64,000 bases of DNA from Periplaneta americana (GCF_040183065.1 NC_091122.1:154588455-154652454), one strand, 5' to 3'. Shown: positions 26,625-39,008, counted from the stretch's first letter. Made by a program: numbers and translations. The notes: a model not told the origin generated them from the letters alone.

Positions 26625-27364
26625 GTGAGAAAATTCGGTGGACTCTACTGTCCGTTACTCAGGAGAAAACGAGCGGAAAGAATGTGACCTTCTTGACCAG
26701 TGGTTGCCAAACATCACGAAATTGTGACGTAATAGAAATGCAACCCGCTCACCACTATCGCAGGAAGAGGAGTGGAGTGGGTATCTCCTCAGGTAATGCA
26801 GTGAATAACAGTGCAGACACGGACTGTGACCGAAAAGCAAAAGGAATATAATAATATTTCACTTATTAACTACACATACACTTTTTTCCGTGTTAACTGT
26901 TATCCTAATATTCATTATTTTTATGTTATTAATAAAATAAAATATATTTTCTTGTTTATCATAAAAACAACGTGTACTTTACATCAGCAAATAGGCTATT
27001 TGAAATTAGAAAAATGTACCAGGCTGGTCACGAATTTGTAAATTATACTACATACGCCGGAAAAAATGTCGAAGTATTTTACCCCGATTAAGACATAGAA
27101 GCCGGTACTTTTTATTGTTTGTTTGTTAATTAAATATTCAAATTACACTACATACGTCGAAAAAAAAAACGTCGAAGTATTTTACCCCGACTAACACATA
27201 GAAGCCGATACTATTTATTGTTCATTAATTAATGAATTTACAGGTAAGGGTGTGCTAGTCTTTATATCAAGAAAAATAATGACAACGTACATTGTTCTTT
27301 TATACTTCATTTAAAATTTTACAACAAATTAAGTATCTCATATTTTTGCCATCTGCACAAATAA

Positions 27365-27415
<51 letters not shown>

Positions 27416-28980
27416 AAAGAAGGACTTTTGCTCCCATGCTCCTTAAAATTAAGGTTTTGCATATTATCTGTTTTCTGTTTTGAAAACGACATGGAAACAT
27501 ATTATCCTGCTGCACACTTGTAACATTACATGCGTACGTCCGCTGCTTATAATATTAATATACGTTACAAGAGCGGTATGTTGACGTTTTCATGTTCGAG
27601 GAAAAGATTGAAAAAGCGAAACGTAGTTGAGCTTTTTTAATTTCCGAGAACATGAAAACAAACATACCGCTCGTGTATCATACTTATTTTGTGCCAAGAT
27701 CGTTTATTACATACCTGAAAGACGAATTTCTAATTAGTTGCAATGAAATCTCCATGTTGGTTTCTGTTTAATGACGGCAACTTCGGAAAACCAAAATATC
27801 TTTCTTCAACATTGTTGCTGTAAAATGTTTTCTGTGTTTACTATATTCCAGCAGGCCGTGATATACGTCTGTCTTCCCCCCCCCCCCAGTCTATAAATGC
27901 GAACTTAAAACAAACGGTAAGGTTATGTAATGATTTATTTTTCATTTTAATATTTTAACAATATTATTTATATAACATATTGCAGTAATAACATCGGCAT
28001 CTGGAATCTCGTTGATTTTTTCACGGCTTCCTTAATGTTACTTGTATCAGGAATGCAATAAGTTTCGTGGAGTAGTAGACTTTACTTAATTTTTGCAAAT
28101 ATTTAAAAACAATAATTAACATTGCAATTTAGGTGAAATTGCAGTGGTAAGTTTACAATTTATAATTATTACTATGTTAAACGTCTCTAAAAATAATATG
28201 TTAAAAGCCTAAAGCAGTAAAATGAATGTCGCGCTTAAGCGGTAAGAAGAGGGAAATTGTTATGTGTGTTACGTTGGGAATACTGAATGTGGTATTTCAC
28301 ACTTACCGCGTATTGGTTCTGTGCGGAAAACAAGCAAATACGCACGATCTCGCACAAAATGTCTTGTCTTATATCGAAGTGAAGGCTGTAAAACAGAGGG
28401 TGGAGGTATGATGGCATGGTTACGCTTGAGTGGAGGCAGGGGCATGTGTCGCGACACAGCTTTTGGCTATCACTATTCTTGACTATCGCTGCTGATTATT
28501 ATAAACATCGCTCAGACAAGCATCCCAGTAGCCAGGTTATTACTCGTGCAGGAAACATGAGTAACAATGCGTATGAAAATTAAATCTAAGTTGAACAGAA
28601 GGAGACCTAATGTTTCCGCTTACTGCAGTACAAATATTACACGTGTTGTCGTACGTTAGCTGTTCACATCCCTTCCTCATCAGTCCGCTCTCGTCTTCTC
28701 CTGAGTCACCGACAGTACTTCCTGTGATTCTTCACCGATCATTATGTCTTCAGGTTTGTTAATTCGTTGTCTTCTGTAGACTATCAGCTTCTGTTAAAGA
28801 CCGATAAGGAATACGTGGAATGTGTACAGTCTTCTTACAGACAGATTATTTAGACCTGACAGCTCAGCGACGCGAAAGAGGGGAAGTAATAGGAGGAGTG
28901 GGGAGAGTTCCGGAGTAGAGATAGGGCGAGCGGTCGGTAAAGGCAAGCGAGTGAATAACCCAAACACACCTTGGCGTAAC
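26625..28980. other. ADAMTS intron, repeats only
   Basis: Contains an AAAAAATGTCGAAGTATTTT direct repeat (about 27060 and 27165), an (ATT)n tract (27366-27414) and a hairpin at 27561-27680. Nothing coding is supported. Confidence 0.55.
27561..27680. repeat. Hairpin palindrome
   Basis: GAGCGGTATGTTGACGTTTT with CATGTTCGAGGAAA pairs with TTTCCGAGAACATG and AAAACAAACATACCGCTC. Arms of about 40 bp with few mismatches and a short AAAGCGAAACGTAGTTGAGC loop. Confidence 0.8.
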
Positions 28981-29229
28981 TAAATGGACTCGCCTGTCCT
29001 ACGCGCACATCTCCGGCGACTGTCAGGACTAATTAATCGTACTGTACTTCTACTTACTATTAGTGTCCAAATTATGACGCTACCTTCACACCGCAGCAAA
29101 GCGGCATTTTATATGTCTCTCGCAGTTACCACGAAATCGACCGCCGGCCTTCCTACGGTAACAACTTTAGTTTCTAAACCCTGTTCCGCGGGGAAAATGT
29201 TTATAAACAACTTAAAAAATATAGATACA

Positions 29230-29600
29230 GATGCAAGTTATCTACGTCACAAGAGATGTTCAAAGTGTCCTCCTTCTTCTTCAATACACTTTTGATATCT
29301 CCGAAGATTATTCTGAAATACACAACTAAAGGCTCGTCCACAATAAGCCGGGAACGGAAACGACAACGAAAACGAGAACAGAAAAATTGTTAAAATAAAT
29401 GTATTTAAATGTTAGCATTTACAATAGTTAATTGTGAATGCTCACATTTAAATACATTTATTTTAACATTATTTTCGCTCTCGTTCTCGTTGTCGTTTCT
29501 ATTCCCGATTTATTGTGAACCAGCCTTAATACCTTCTTGCGAAATGTTTGAAATACTTGTTGAGTGTTTTCTTCAATTTTTTGCATAACTTAAAATTACA
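29230..29600 (-). pseudogene. Old IS630-type transposase fragment with nested foldback
   Basis: 29250-29330 (AGATGTTCAAAGTGTCCTCC) resembles the C-terminal coding end of the element at 30110 (AGATGTTCAAAATGTCCACC), and similarity seems to resume after the foldback at 29331-29525. Very degenerate. Confidence 0.35.
29331..29525. mobile_element. Foldback element, 195 bp
   Basis: Almost complete inverted repeat: GGCTCGTCCACAATAA to TTATTGTGAACCAGCC, with arms of about 85 bp (including GTTAAAATAAATGTATTTAA and its complement) around a loop of about 20 bp. Non-coding. Confidence 0.88.
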
Positions 29601-29731
29601 AAAACTCGCAGTAATATGCCTTATACCAGTGTTTCTCAAAATATATTCCGCGGAACTCCTACGGTTTTCATTTTATTTTACTTTATACAAAAATCAATAA
29701 ATCATGAAACAATAAAACCGTGAACATCACC

Positions 29732-29746
29732 AATAATAATAATAAC

Positions 29747-29787
<41 letters not shown>
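29732..29787. repeat. (AAT)n microsatellite
   Basis: AAT run of about 55 bp. An (ATT)n run lies close by at 29926-29982. Confidence 0.9.
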
Positions 29788-29789
<2 letters not shown>

Positions 29790-29924
29790 TTCTCTACCGC
29801 TATTGTAGTTTGTAATAAAACTAAATCTTAATTTTCTTGGGTGAAAATGTTCAAGTTTGTCGCTGAAGAATATTTGATGCATTATAATTGTTTCAGTCAA
29901 AGAGTTTTAACAATAGCAACATCA

Positions 29925-29982
<58 letters not shown>

Positions 29983-30109
29983 TATCAAATGCTCAGAACA
30001 TTGAATTTTATATATTTGTTTTCTAATATGCCAGTAAATGTTTGTGATGTTATTAACACTTTTGACTGTAAGAACGTCGAATCCGTTTATTATGTTTAGG
30101 CCTGTTATA

Positions 30110-31596
30110 CAGGGTGTTTAAAATACGGGGCATAATTTCAGGTATGTATTTCCCACATGTAGACAATCAAAATAGTTCATTACAACATGTGTCCGTAAAT
30201 GCTTCATTTCCGAGTTATGGCCTTCACAACATTGAAATTCACCGGAACGTTTTTCTTTCCGCAGGTAGTTGTCATTACAGAAGATGTTCAAAATGTCCAC
30301 CTCCTGCTTGAATACAGACCTCACATCGATGTCTCATTGACCTGCGAACACGATCCCAAACTCCAGGAGTATTGCGTATGTCCTCAGAACATGCCACAAT
30401 TCGATTCCGAAGGGATTCCAAATCAGGCACCGGAGACAAATAAACCAATGATTTTAAGTGGCCCCACAAGTAGAAATCGAGAGGGTTCAGATCAGGTGAG
30501 CGTGGAGGCCAAGCAATTGGGCCACCTCTACCTATCCATCGATCAGAAAACCTTCGATCCAAGTACCGGCGAGCCGTACGACTGAAGTGTGCAGGAGCGC
30601 CATCATGCAAGAAGTGAATGTGTTGACGATTGATCAGTGGAGTGTCTTCTAAAACATGAGAAATGGTGTTTTCCAGGAAGTTTGTGTACGCCTGCCCCGT
30701 AAGTCCGTTTACAAGTACATGGGGTCCAACTAATCGATCACCAATGATATCGGCCCACATGTTGAGGGAGAACCGCGCATGGTGATGAGATGGAACAGTT
30801 GCACGTGGGTTTTCATACTCCCATACATGCTGATTGTGGAAATTTGTTATGCCATCTCGTGTGAACTGTGCTTCATCTGTAAATAATACTAAGGCAGGAA
30901 AGTTCGGATTTACACCACACTGCTGCAAGAACCACTGACAGAACCTAACTCGTGCAGGGTAATCTACTGGTGACAGGGCCTGTACACGTTGCAAATGATA
31001 AGGATACAATTGATACCCTTTCAACAGTCTCCAGACAGTCGTATGAGGAACATTGACTTGCAACGCTACCCTTCATGTGCTGATAGAAGGAGTCATGTTC
31101 ACAGCCTCCAGAATCTCCTCCTGTACTTCTGGAGTTGTAGATCTTGGTCGTCCCCTTCCCAAACCAGGAGAGTTAAATTTTCCATACTCGCACAGACGGT
31201 AATGGAGACGTATAAATGCCTTCCGATCTGGACACTGTCGCTGTGGGTACCTCTCCTGGTACAAACGACGAGCCAGCGCAGCTTTGCTGTCCGCCTTACC
31301 GTACATGAAGTGTATCTTCGCCAGCTCTTGATTTGAATACATGTCACACAGTCTAACGCCTACACAACACTGAATGTAACCTTCGCCTCGGAATGAACTG
31401 TCAGAGTGCCCTCTTAATGTCTCCTTTGACGGCAACGACCTGTGGAAAGAAAAACGTTCCGGTGAATTTCAATGTTGTGAAGGCCACAACTCGGAAATAA
31501 AGCATTTCCGGACACATGTTGTAATGAACTATTTTGATTGTCTACATGTGGGAAATGCATACCTGAAATTATGCCCCGTATTTTTTAAACAATCTG
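30110..31596 (-). mobile_element. DUF4817/IS630-Tc1-mariner-type transposon
   Basis: TA duplications at 30108-30109 and 31597-31598. Ends CAGGGTGTTTAAAATACGG and, inverted, CAGATTGTTTAAAAAATACGG extend into terminal inverted repeats of roughly 150 bp (shared ACATGTAGACAATCAAAATA etc.). 1487 bp carrying one transposase reading frame. Confidence 0.92.
30275..31435 (-). pseudogene. Transposase, one premature stop
   Basis: One continuous frame broken only by TGA at 31075-31073. N-terminal part: YSNQELAKIHFMYGKADSKA, the DUF4817 helix-turn-helix, with start probably at the Met before it (about 31341), then GRGRPRSTT. Core: LFTDEAQFTRDG (first Asp), HFLHDGAPAHFS (second), WPPRSPDLNPLDFYLWG (third acidic), then GGHFEHLL at the end. 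The stop reads AGCACA-TGA-AGG where an Arg (CGA) would fit, consistent with CpG decay. Otherwise full length, about 355 residues. Confidence 0.9.
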
Positions 31597-31982
31597 TATA
31601 TACGCTCTTAACCTTCCTGTACTTTTAATTTCCCTTTCTTGTTCGTTCCCCACATTTCTCTTTTGTGGTCTGTTTTTGTTTTCACTCTGTGTTATGCTTT
31701 GTCCAATGAGGCAGTCCCGTTATTGGGAAAGCTGAAAGAGTGTCTTTCTTCTTTCTGACAGCTTTGCTGTCCAATATGTGGTCCAAGTTCATAGTTGAAT
31801 TTTCTTTTCTTCACAGAGCACATTTTGATGACGTATAAATTCCAATTCTGAAGAGATGAGCTGTCAATCATTTCCAGTTACTATTTATTAGTCTGAAGAT
31901 AACAACTTCTATTGTTCTTGGAGAATTAGGAATCTTAATTTTATATTATTTAAAATTTCACATCAAGATTTATTTTCACTAA

Positions 31983-31983
31983 C

Positions 31984-32066
<83 letters not shown>
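31983..32066. repeat. (ATT)n microsatellite
   Basis: ATT run of about 80 bp with one interruption, immediately upstream of ADAMTS exon g. Confidence 0.95.
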
Positions 32067-32067
<1 letters not shown>

Positions 32068-32094
32068 GGTAATGATTTTGTGTCCTTCCCACAG

Positions 32095-32329
32095 TTGTGA
32101 CTTTGTCTGGGTATCAGGAGACTGGGAGGAATGTACCACAACCTGTGGTTCTAGAGGCTTGCAGGAGCGTGAGATATTTTGTGTCCATAACCGTACAAAT
32201 AGCAGCGATCCACCTTGGAGGCATATGGTAAATCCAGAGCAATGCCGAGTGGGAATCAAACCAGATACCACAAGACCCTGCAATCGGCTCCCCTGTCCTG
32301 CGCACTGGATCGGAGGAAACTGGTCCCAG
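32095..32329 (+). CDS. ADAMTS exon g: TSP1-2 end, TSP1-3, TSP1-4 start
   Basis: Acceptor CCTTCCCACAG, directly after an (ATT)n tract; donor CAG|GTAATC. It encodes SCDFVWVSGDWEECTTTCGS, then EQCRVG and CNRLPCPAHWIGGNWSQ, so it finishes one TSP1 repeat, contains a full one and begins the next. It ends in phase 0. The polypyrimidine tract is separated from the ATT repeat by only about 25 bp. Confidence 0.88.
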
Positions 32330-32547
32330 GTAATCCAAAGAGTAAAAATGTTGTATTGAATATAAAACATTGTGCATAATATTTACAATGGTTTTTCAAG
32401 TATAATATCAATTTGAATTTCATATTACACAAATTTTATTCAAGTATAATATCAATTTGAATTTCATATTACACAAATTTTAATGTATTTATCTCTATAG
32501 AGCATTTCCAAGAAATTAAAATATTGTGTTTTATTTTACACCGCTGT

Positions 32548-32795
32548 GGAGTAACTGTTAACATGCCTGATCGTGAAACGAGAGAGCCCAGGTTCAAATC
32601 CTGGTCGAAACAAGTTACCTGGTTGAGGTTTTTTTTTCTGGGCTTTCCCCTCAACCCATCAAGAGCAAATGCTGGGTAACTTACGGCACTGGACCCCGAA
32701 CTTATTTCACTGGCATTATCACTTTCATCTCACTCAGACGCTGAATAACCATATCTGTTGAAAAAGCGCCGTAAAATAACCAATTAAAAAATAAG
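32548..32795 (+). mobile_element. tRNA-derived SINE, family A copy 3
   Basis: CACCGCTGTGGAGTAACTGT (A-box region), GGTTCAAATCCTGGTC (B box), CAAGTTACCTGGTTGAGG body, and tail GCCGTAAAATAACCAATTAA. A short near-duplicate of unrelated DNA (AGTATAATATCAATTTGAAT) lies just upstream at 32399 and 32446. Confidence 0.85.
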
Positions 32796-32999
32796 TTCTA
32801 TTTATAAAAAAAATGTCCTTTTCAGTCCGTTTAAGTGGCTTTTCGTGGTATAATTTTATTTATAGGTGGTTTCTGTCAATTTGTATGTTTAAATTTTACA
32901 TTAATAATTAAAAATTGAGAACACAAAGAAGAACAAAACAAGTATGAAAGAATAATAATAATAGTAAACTGCCCCCCATTGAGGGTAGCCCTTACGGAC

Positions 33000-33822
33000 T
33001 CAGTATATCCTCAAAAAAAAAATTAGTATACTTATGTAAACATTGATATTAAATTTTAAAGACGGGAAACAAAGAAAAGGGCGTGAAAAATTGCAATTGC
33101 TATTAATGTGGCACCATGTGATTAATTAGGATTTGGCAGAATTTTTTTAACACAATTATCACAATGTCATCCCTCAGAGGTGTTGGTAGAGCAAACTGCC
33201 GTCGAAATTCTTCGAAAAAAGCTGGTATAGTCCCTCGAGCACTTATGAGCAAGCCGAATACCTCAACGTTAATTAAGGCGTATTTCAGCTTGAAATAGTT
33301 GACTGTAGGCTCATAGATCGACTTCTTCTCAAGGTGGACCTCGGCTGACTGATGACATTCTACTTCAAAACGTATCGTGGGGTCCACAATGATTCCCTGT
33401 TTAGTGTCAGCATTGTACGCTAAAATATCTACTCGTCTCGTTGACCCATTTTCAGCTAGACAGGAGATTTCTTCTTCTACTATCCAGCCCTTATTTCTTA
33501 ATGCGGCAGCAATTTTGGATCTTTTAAGATGATGTCTAGAGTTCCTCAAGAGCAATCCCTGTTCACAGAATCCCAAGACGTGTGCTAAAGTTTCAATCTC
33601 CGGGCAGCCATGTCTGCACCGGGTACCGTCGAGAGATCTGCCGGGAACGGAACGAACAGCTGCTAAATTTGCTGTCATTCTCAGGCTAGATATCCGTTCA
33701 CTAGTCGAAAGTCCTTTCTTGTTTGCAATCCAACTGTTGGCGGCTGTTACTTCGCTATACATCTCAACACCTTTTCCCCGTCCTGAAAGGGTCTTCCATG
33801 ATTCATATTCACGACCTCTCAA
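33000..33822 (-). pseudogene. R2-like non-LTR retrotransposon, 3' end
   Basis: A 239-codon open frame (33822-33103) with RCRHGCPEIETLAHVLGFCE (CCHC knuckle), VDILAYNADTKQGIIVDPTI (restriction-like endonuclease Asp region), EKKSIYEPTVNYF and VFGLLISARGTIPAFFEEF. This is the C-terminal part of R2-type Pol; the reverse transcriptase is missing, so it is a 5'-truncated copy. The 3' UTR runs to about 33000. It is not in rDNA, so it belongs to a dispersed R2-like lineage. Confidence 0.88.
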
Positions 33823-34589
33823 TTCTTCTCGAAAATTCGAATTGTAGCTTTAGTAAAGTCTTCAGGAAAAGAAAGGCAGAGGGAATCACACAACGATTTG
33901 AGTTCGACATCTGTCTCATCATGTTAACATGCGGATGGAAACAGAAAGATGTAAAAAAAAAAAATGAAAGGGGTTTCAGTAGAAGATTAATGAAAAGTTA
34001 ACCCTTAATTTGGCAAAGCTTCATTTCTCACACTAGTTTATTAAACCTTGTCGGACCGTAAAGGAAACAACTATCGCAATGTTCATATTTTTATGTGTTG
34101 GACAATATTATAGTATTGTGAAATTTTAATTTCCCTACCATTTTTTTTATTCTATTAAAATTACAGCATACAGCCTATTAACTGTTGTATCCTATAAGGT
34201 ACATTGTCAATTTAAGGGTTAAGAATAATAACAAACGTGAAAAAACTTTAAAGAGCTGTAGTTTCCAGATTAATATTTAAACTTTTTGTAAGCTACTATA
34301 TTCTAGTCTATTTCGTTTGTTTTATACCGCATTATTCGTATGAATTTTCTGATTTTCAAATTAGTGTATCGTCCTCTTTAAAAAGTATGTAAAGACAGAC
34401 GTTTCGTATTGTCTCCTTTCATTTCATGAAAAATATTCCAAAATTATTAACGGAAATAAAGAAATAAGCAAAATAGTTCTCCATTTCTTCTTTATAAAAA
34501 GTATAATTTGATGATTTTACATTATCCCACGTCGAGCAACAGTTCAAAACAAGATTTCATACTAATTCATAAAAACTTGTAGATATATT

Positions 34590-35745
34590 TTTCATTTGAC
34601 GAAAGGCTAGCCCCAAATCGAGGGAAATAGCATATCTAACGTTAGTGCGACCGTTAATGGAATACGGAACTACATATTGGGATCCCTATAGAATATATCA
34701 GATAAATTTCTTAGAAAGAATCCAGTATAGGGCAGCTAAATTTGTTAAAGGTAAAAGAGAAGATGGAAACGATACGATAAAAGAACTTAAATGGGAAACT
34801 TTGGAAAACAGACGTAGGAAAACTAGAATAACATCATTGTATAGAGCACATTTAGGTCAGAAAGCATGGGTAGACATAACGGCTCGGTTAGAAAAGCCAA
34901 CGTACTATGGTAGGAACGATCATGATTTTAAAATCAAATGTAGGAAACAGAAAACGGATGTAGGTAAATTCTCATTTTTAAATAGAACTATAAATGATTG
35001 GAATGACCTACCTGCAGCGGTCTTTGAGGGCTGTCCTTCCTTAAAGAAGATTCAAGAATAACTTTAAAAGTTGTGTATAAAGTGCAAATTAAAATTAAGG
35101 TGACATTGAACATTTAATTTTTTAATGTGACATGTATTTATCTAGCCTGACAAGTTTACTTCCTTGGTTTGAATTGTAAATTATTTAAAAATAGCGTGTA
35201 AGAGGGCCTTAGACTAGAAATGTTTAGTTTAAATGTAGTTCTGTTTATAAGTATGCATAAGGATGTAATTATTTGACTTATTTGAACTGTTGTATCAGTG
35301 AAGCGAGGTGAGTCAGTGAAGTTATGGTTTTACAGTGCAGTGAACAGTTCCGATCAGTGATAATTTATAGCGTCAATGAAATGTGTTCTATAGTGTCAGT
35401 GAAATGTGTTACAGAGTGTCAGTGAAATGCGTCATAGTGCCACTACAGGGAATGAGATGAGAGTAAAGTGAAAGACTATTGAAACTTATGTAGGACCTAT
35501 ACATAATTATGTAGGTTGTATTGTAAAATTAGATATTTTATTTATGTTTTATTATTATTGTGTTAAATTGTATTGTGTATTCTTATTGTATTGTGTATAA
35601 AATTGTATATGTGTTGTAAAATTGTATTGTGTATTGTAAATTTTATTGTGTATTGCTGATCATTTTATTGTGTATTGTTTATATTGTATATACCACTGCG
35701 ACCGAGTGCTTGCCCACTTGCAGTGTAAATAAATACATACATACA
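34590..35745 (+). pseudogene. LINE 3' end (RT C-terminus and UTR)
   Basis: Open frame 34645-35061 reads RPLMEYGTTYWDPYRIYQIN, LERIQYRAAKFVKG, FSFLNRTINDWNDLPAAVFE and SLKKIQE, the C-terminal segment of jockey/CR1-like RTs. The UTR carries TGTATTGTGTATTG repeats and ends AAATAAATACATACATACAC. A frameshift probably precedes the final residues. 5'-truncated. Confidence 0.82.
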
Positions 35746-35815
35746 CATACAATCATAATCTTGAAGAATGTAAACAAGTTCACATAATGAATAAAACAAA
35801 CCTTTGTGTTTACAG

Positions 35816-36103
35816 TGCTCTGTGAGCTGCGGACATGGAGTAGAGACACGGGAATTCCGATGTCCCGCTCCTCGTGGCGAACCATTCTTTGATTGTGGAC
35901 CATCTCCCTCCGACGAGCATCGTCCATGTAAGGGGGAATTCAGAAGAAAAGATCCTCTATGCTACAAGCCAAAGCCATGTCGTCGTGATATGTCCACTTA
36001 CTGTCGATTAACCGTTCTTCTAGGGCGCTACTGTGTTATTCCTGGATTCAAGAAACTCTGCTGCAAGTCTTGTAGCCTAATTCTTAACATGCTACCTGAG
36101 TGA
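35816..36103 (+). CDS. ADAMTS last exon: TSP1-4 and PLAC domain
   Basis: Acceptor TGTGTTTACAG. It opens with CSVSCGHGVETREFRC, completing the fourth TSP1 repeat, then RRDMSTYCRLTVLLGRYC and FKKLCCKSC, the six-cysteine PLAC (protease and lacunin) module that ends many ADAMTS, ADAMTSL and papilin proteins. Stop TGA at 36101-36103. The nearest canonical poly(A) signal, AATAAA, is at 36324-36329. The tail SLILNMLPE after the last Cys is short, so the C-terminus looks genuine. Confidence 0.92.
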   Translation, partial: CSVSCGHGVETREFRCPAPRGEPFFDCGPSPSDEHRPCKGEFRRKDPLCYKPKPCRRDMSTYCRLTVLLGRYCVIPGFKKLCCKSCSLILNMLPE

Positions 36104-36659
36104 CATCACTTTGCGAAACTCAGGGATTCAGTTTCAATAAGAATTGTCTTTTCCGAAAATATTCAGAATGATTTATACTTTTTCTCAGATTGGAAAGGCA
36201 CATCGCTGATTGAACTTTCTCTTAAACACTTTTTGTATATATCCTCAAAATTTATAAATTCTTGCCTTCTCATGCAATGTGTAGACGACATAACACAATC
36301 TGAGAAGATCCGACACCGTTTCAAATAAAATTACACAACACGATATGACGTAACACAACGTGGCACACTATTATAAAACATAATGCATTGTGACATACTA
36401 TGACACAACATAATGAGAAATAATATGACAGAATACAGCTCAATGCGAAGTATTGTAATACAACACAAAACAAAGCAACACAATATGACAGAACACAACA
36501 CAATGTGATAAAATGAAACAACGCGACACAATATGACAGAATACAACACAATGTGTGTATTGAAATACAATACAACACAACGCGACGCTATATAACACAG
36601 CACAATGCAACACAATATGACAGAATTCAATGCAATGTGATATAATACAACGCAATATG

Positions 36660-37304
36660 CAGGGCCGGGTATTTATGGAGATCGCGAAATTCACGACATA
36701 ATAGATATACAATAGATATGTTTTACCAATCTTAACGAATTAAGTGATTCTGATTAATAATATACGGATAAAACAATCGCGACAAATCGCGGAATAGCGT
36801 TCATAATAGCTAAATATGAACACATTGGCGAATTATTGTTATTGCGTCGTTTTATAGCGAATTTTATATTCTGAGTTTTTTCGTTTTTTTTTTTTTCATT
36901 TGAATTTGTTATTTATATTCAAGTAGGCTACATTACATGGTATTCCAGGTGTTCTGATTACATTAGTGAACTCAAAAACGGATAATTTAATTTGAAAGTG
37001 TTAATTTCAGGGCTGCAAGTTTTTTTTTCGTTTCTAATGAATGTGTGTTAAATACAACCTCAATCCAACAAATATTGTCTATTGGCCATACCGCACCTTT
37101 ACCAGAATCCAACGAATCTTTAATGTTAATTATTTTAAAAGTAATATTCATACTGAGTTAATACTCAAATTCCAAAAAAACTTGTATTTTTCAAAATTTC
37201 CATTAATCTCCGCCAAGAATACAAATCAATCTCCAACAATCTTCGCCAGCACCAATATTAAAAACACAAATGATAAAATTAATCTCCATAAATACCTGCC
37301 CCTG
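36660..37304. mobile_element. Non-autonomous hAT element in the array
   Basis: CAGGGCCGGGTATTTATGGA at the left pairs with TCCATAAATACCTGCCCCTG at the right. The flanking 8-mers GCAATATG and ACAATATG differ at one base. No coding capacity. Confidence 0.82.
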
Positions 37305-37474
37305 ACAATATGACAGAAAAAGAGGTATTACAATATGGCGGAATACTACACAATGTGACATAATTTGATACAACACAACACGATGCAATATGGCAGAACA
37401 TAACACAATGTGACATAATATGACCCAACACAATGCATAGAATACAACATAATGTAACATAATATAACACATTC

Positions 37475-37545
37475 ATTCATTCATAGTGTTCTGCCCAAGA
37501 CCAGGTCTTTCATAGCAAACCCAGCTTTCTCCAATCTTTCCTAAA
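37475..37545 (-). mobile_element. LINE tail fragment
   Basis: Minus-strand reading TAGGAAAGATTGGAGAAAGC ... GGGCAGAACACTATGAATGA is the 3' end of the LINE family at 22995-23611. About 70 bp only. Confidence 0.75.
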
Positions 37546-38145
37546 TATAACACAACACAATATAGTAGAACACAACACAATATAGTAGAACACAATACAA
37601 TGTGACATAATACGACACAACACAATGCAACACAATATGATTGAACACAACACAATATGCCATAATATGACACAATACAATGCGACACAATATGATAGAA
37701 CAAAACACAATGTGACATGACACAACACAACACGATACAATATGAAAGAACACAATGTAATGTGACATACTGTGACAAAACACAACACAATATGACACAA
37801 CACATATGGTAAAACACAACACAATATGACACAACACATATGGTAAAACACAAAACAACATGATACAACAAATCACTAAACTGCACAATGCAATAAAATA
37901 CAGAGACTGACACTTTTGAAAATGTTTTAATTGAATTCATGCATACACTTACTTGTATTAGCCTGCTTGAAAATGTCCACTCGCACCAGAAGAAAAGAAC
38001 CTTCTATGGTACCATATTTCACCACATAAGCCCCTTTAAAGGTAGGTTTTCATTTAAAAGAAAATTACACAAATGAAATAACACATTGTCTCCCTTGTAA
38101 CATATCATTCAAAGTGCACTGAATTTCCCTTCAACCAGTTTGTGA

Positions 38146-39008
38146 CGGCAAGTACATTCTACATAGGTTGGATAAAAAGTTATGGCAACATTGCTGTCAC
38201 GTGACGATAGTGCTTTCAAGAGCTGCCAGCTGTGTGGACATGAACAAGGACTGTTAGATGAGTTAGTGCAGCCAGCGGCGACAGTACTCTGTCAATCTAC
38301 TGCAGTGTGTAGAACGTTGACTTTCATAGGGATAGTGCGAGCGCCCTAAGACCACGTTTACAAAACTAGAGCAACGTTCCTGGATCAAAATTGAAGTGAC
38401 ACGAGGTCATAGTGCACAAGAATTCTTTCAGGGATTGCGTGAAGCATGTGCCGATGCAGCGTTGCAATATTGCACAGTGGCACGATGGGTTAAAGCGTTC
38501 CGGGAAGGCAGGGATGCCGTTCAGGACAACCTCTGTACAGGACGACTCAGCGTGGAGGACAACACAGTTCAACTCCTTGCTTCCCTGTTGGATGCTGGAC
38601 TGCGCGTGAGTTAGCAGCGGAAGTCGGAGTATGTCACAAAACTGTGCTCCACATTCTGCAAGACATTCTGGGTTACCGCAAAATTACAGGGCGTTGGATA
38701 CCCCATGAAATTTCCAAGGTTTAACAATGGCACCGCTATGTAGTCGCACAGGCTTTGTTGGACCGGTACCAAAGGAAAGATGACGACTTTCTTGGACGAA
38801 TCGTCGCTATGGACGAAACCTGGGCTCGCTCATACGAACCAACGAAACTTGAAACGTCAATCAAATGAATGGAAGCATCCAGGTTCTTCTCGTCCGAAGA
38901 AAGTGCGCCCTACACAAAGTTCTGTGAAGGTGATGTTCATTGTGGCGTATGGCATTGATGGGGTAATACTGCACCACGCTGTACCTCCATTGCACATTGC
39001 ACATTATT
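38146..39008 (+). pseudogene. Mariner-like transposase, 3'-truncated
   Basis: Starts near GGTTGGATAAAAAGTTATGG. Frames give RGHSAQEFFQGLREACADAA, VARWVKAFREGRDAVQDN, a shift, then KTVLHILQDILGYRKI, AMDETWARSYEP (first catalytic Asp) and EWKHPGSSRPKKVRPTQSSV, ending at ILHHAVPPLH. The second and third catalytic residues are absent. It stops about 80 bp from the SLC13-like stop codon, on the opposite strand. Confidence 0.82.

Larger units (their letters stand above)
36325..37900. repeat. Degenerate ACACAATATGAC array
   Basis: Loose tandem of ACACAACACAATATGACA-like units with irregular spacing, interrupted by a hAT insertion (36660-37304) and a LINE tail fragment (37475-37545). Minus-strand open frames rich in HIVLC and YCVVL are translations of it. 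Begins just after the ADAMTS poly(A) signal. Confidence 0.85.

Noticed and set aside
26285-26851. Overlapping frames on both strands near ADAMTS exon f
   Set aside because: Shadows of the GC-rich TSP1 exon; no independent motif.
36321-37940. Cys- and His-rich minus frames (HIVLCSV, YCVVL)
   Set aside because: Products of the ACACAATATGAC array; composition and periodicity follow the DNA repeat.
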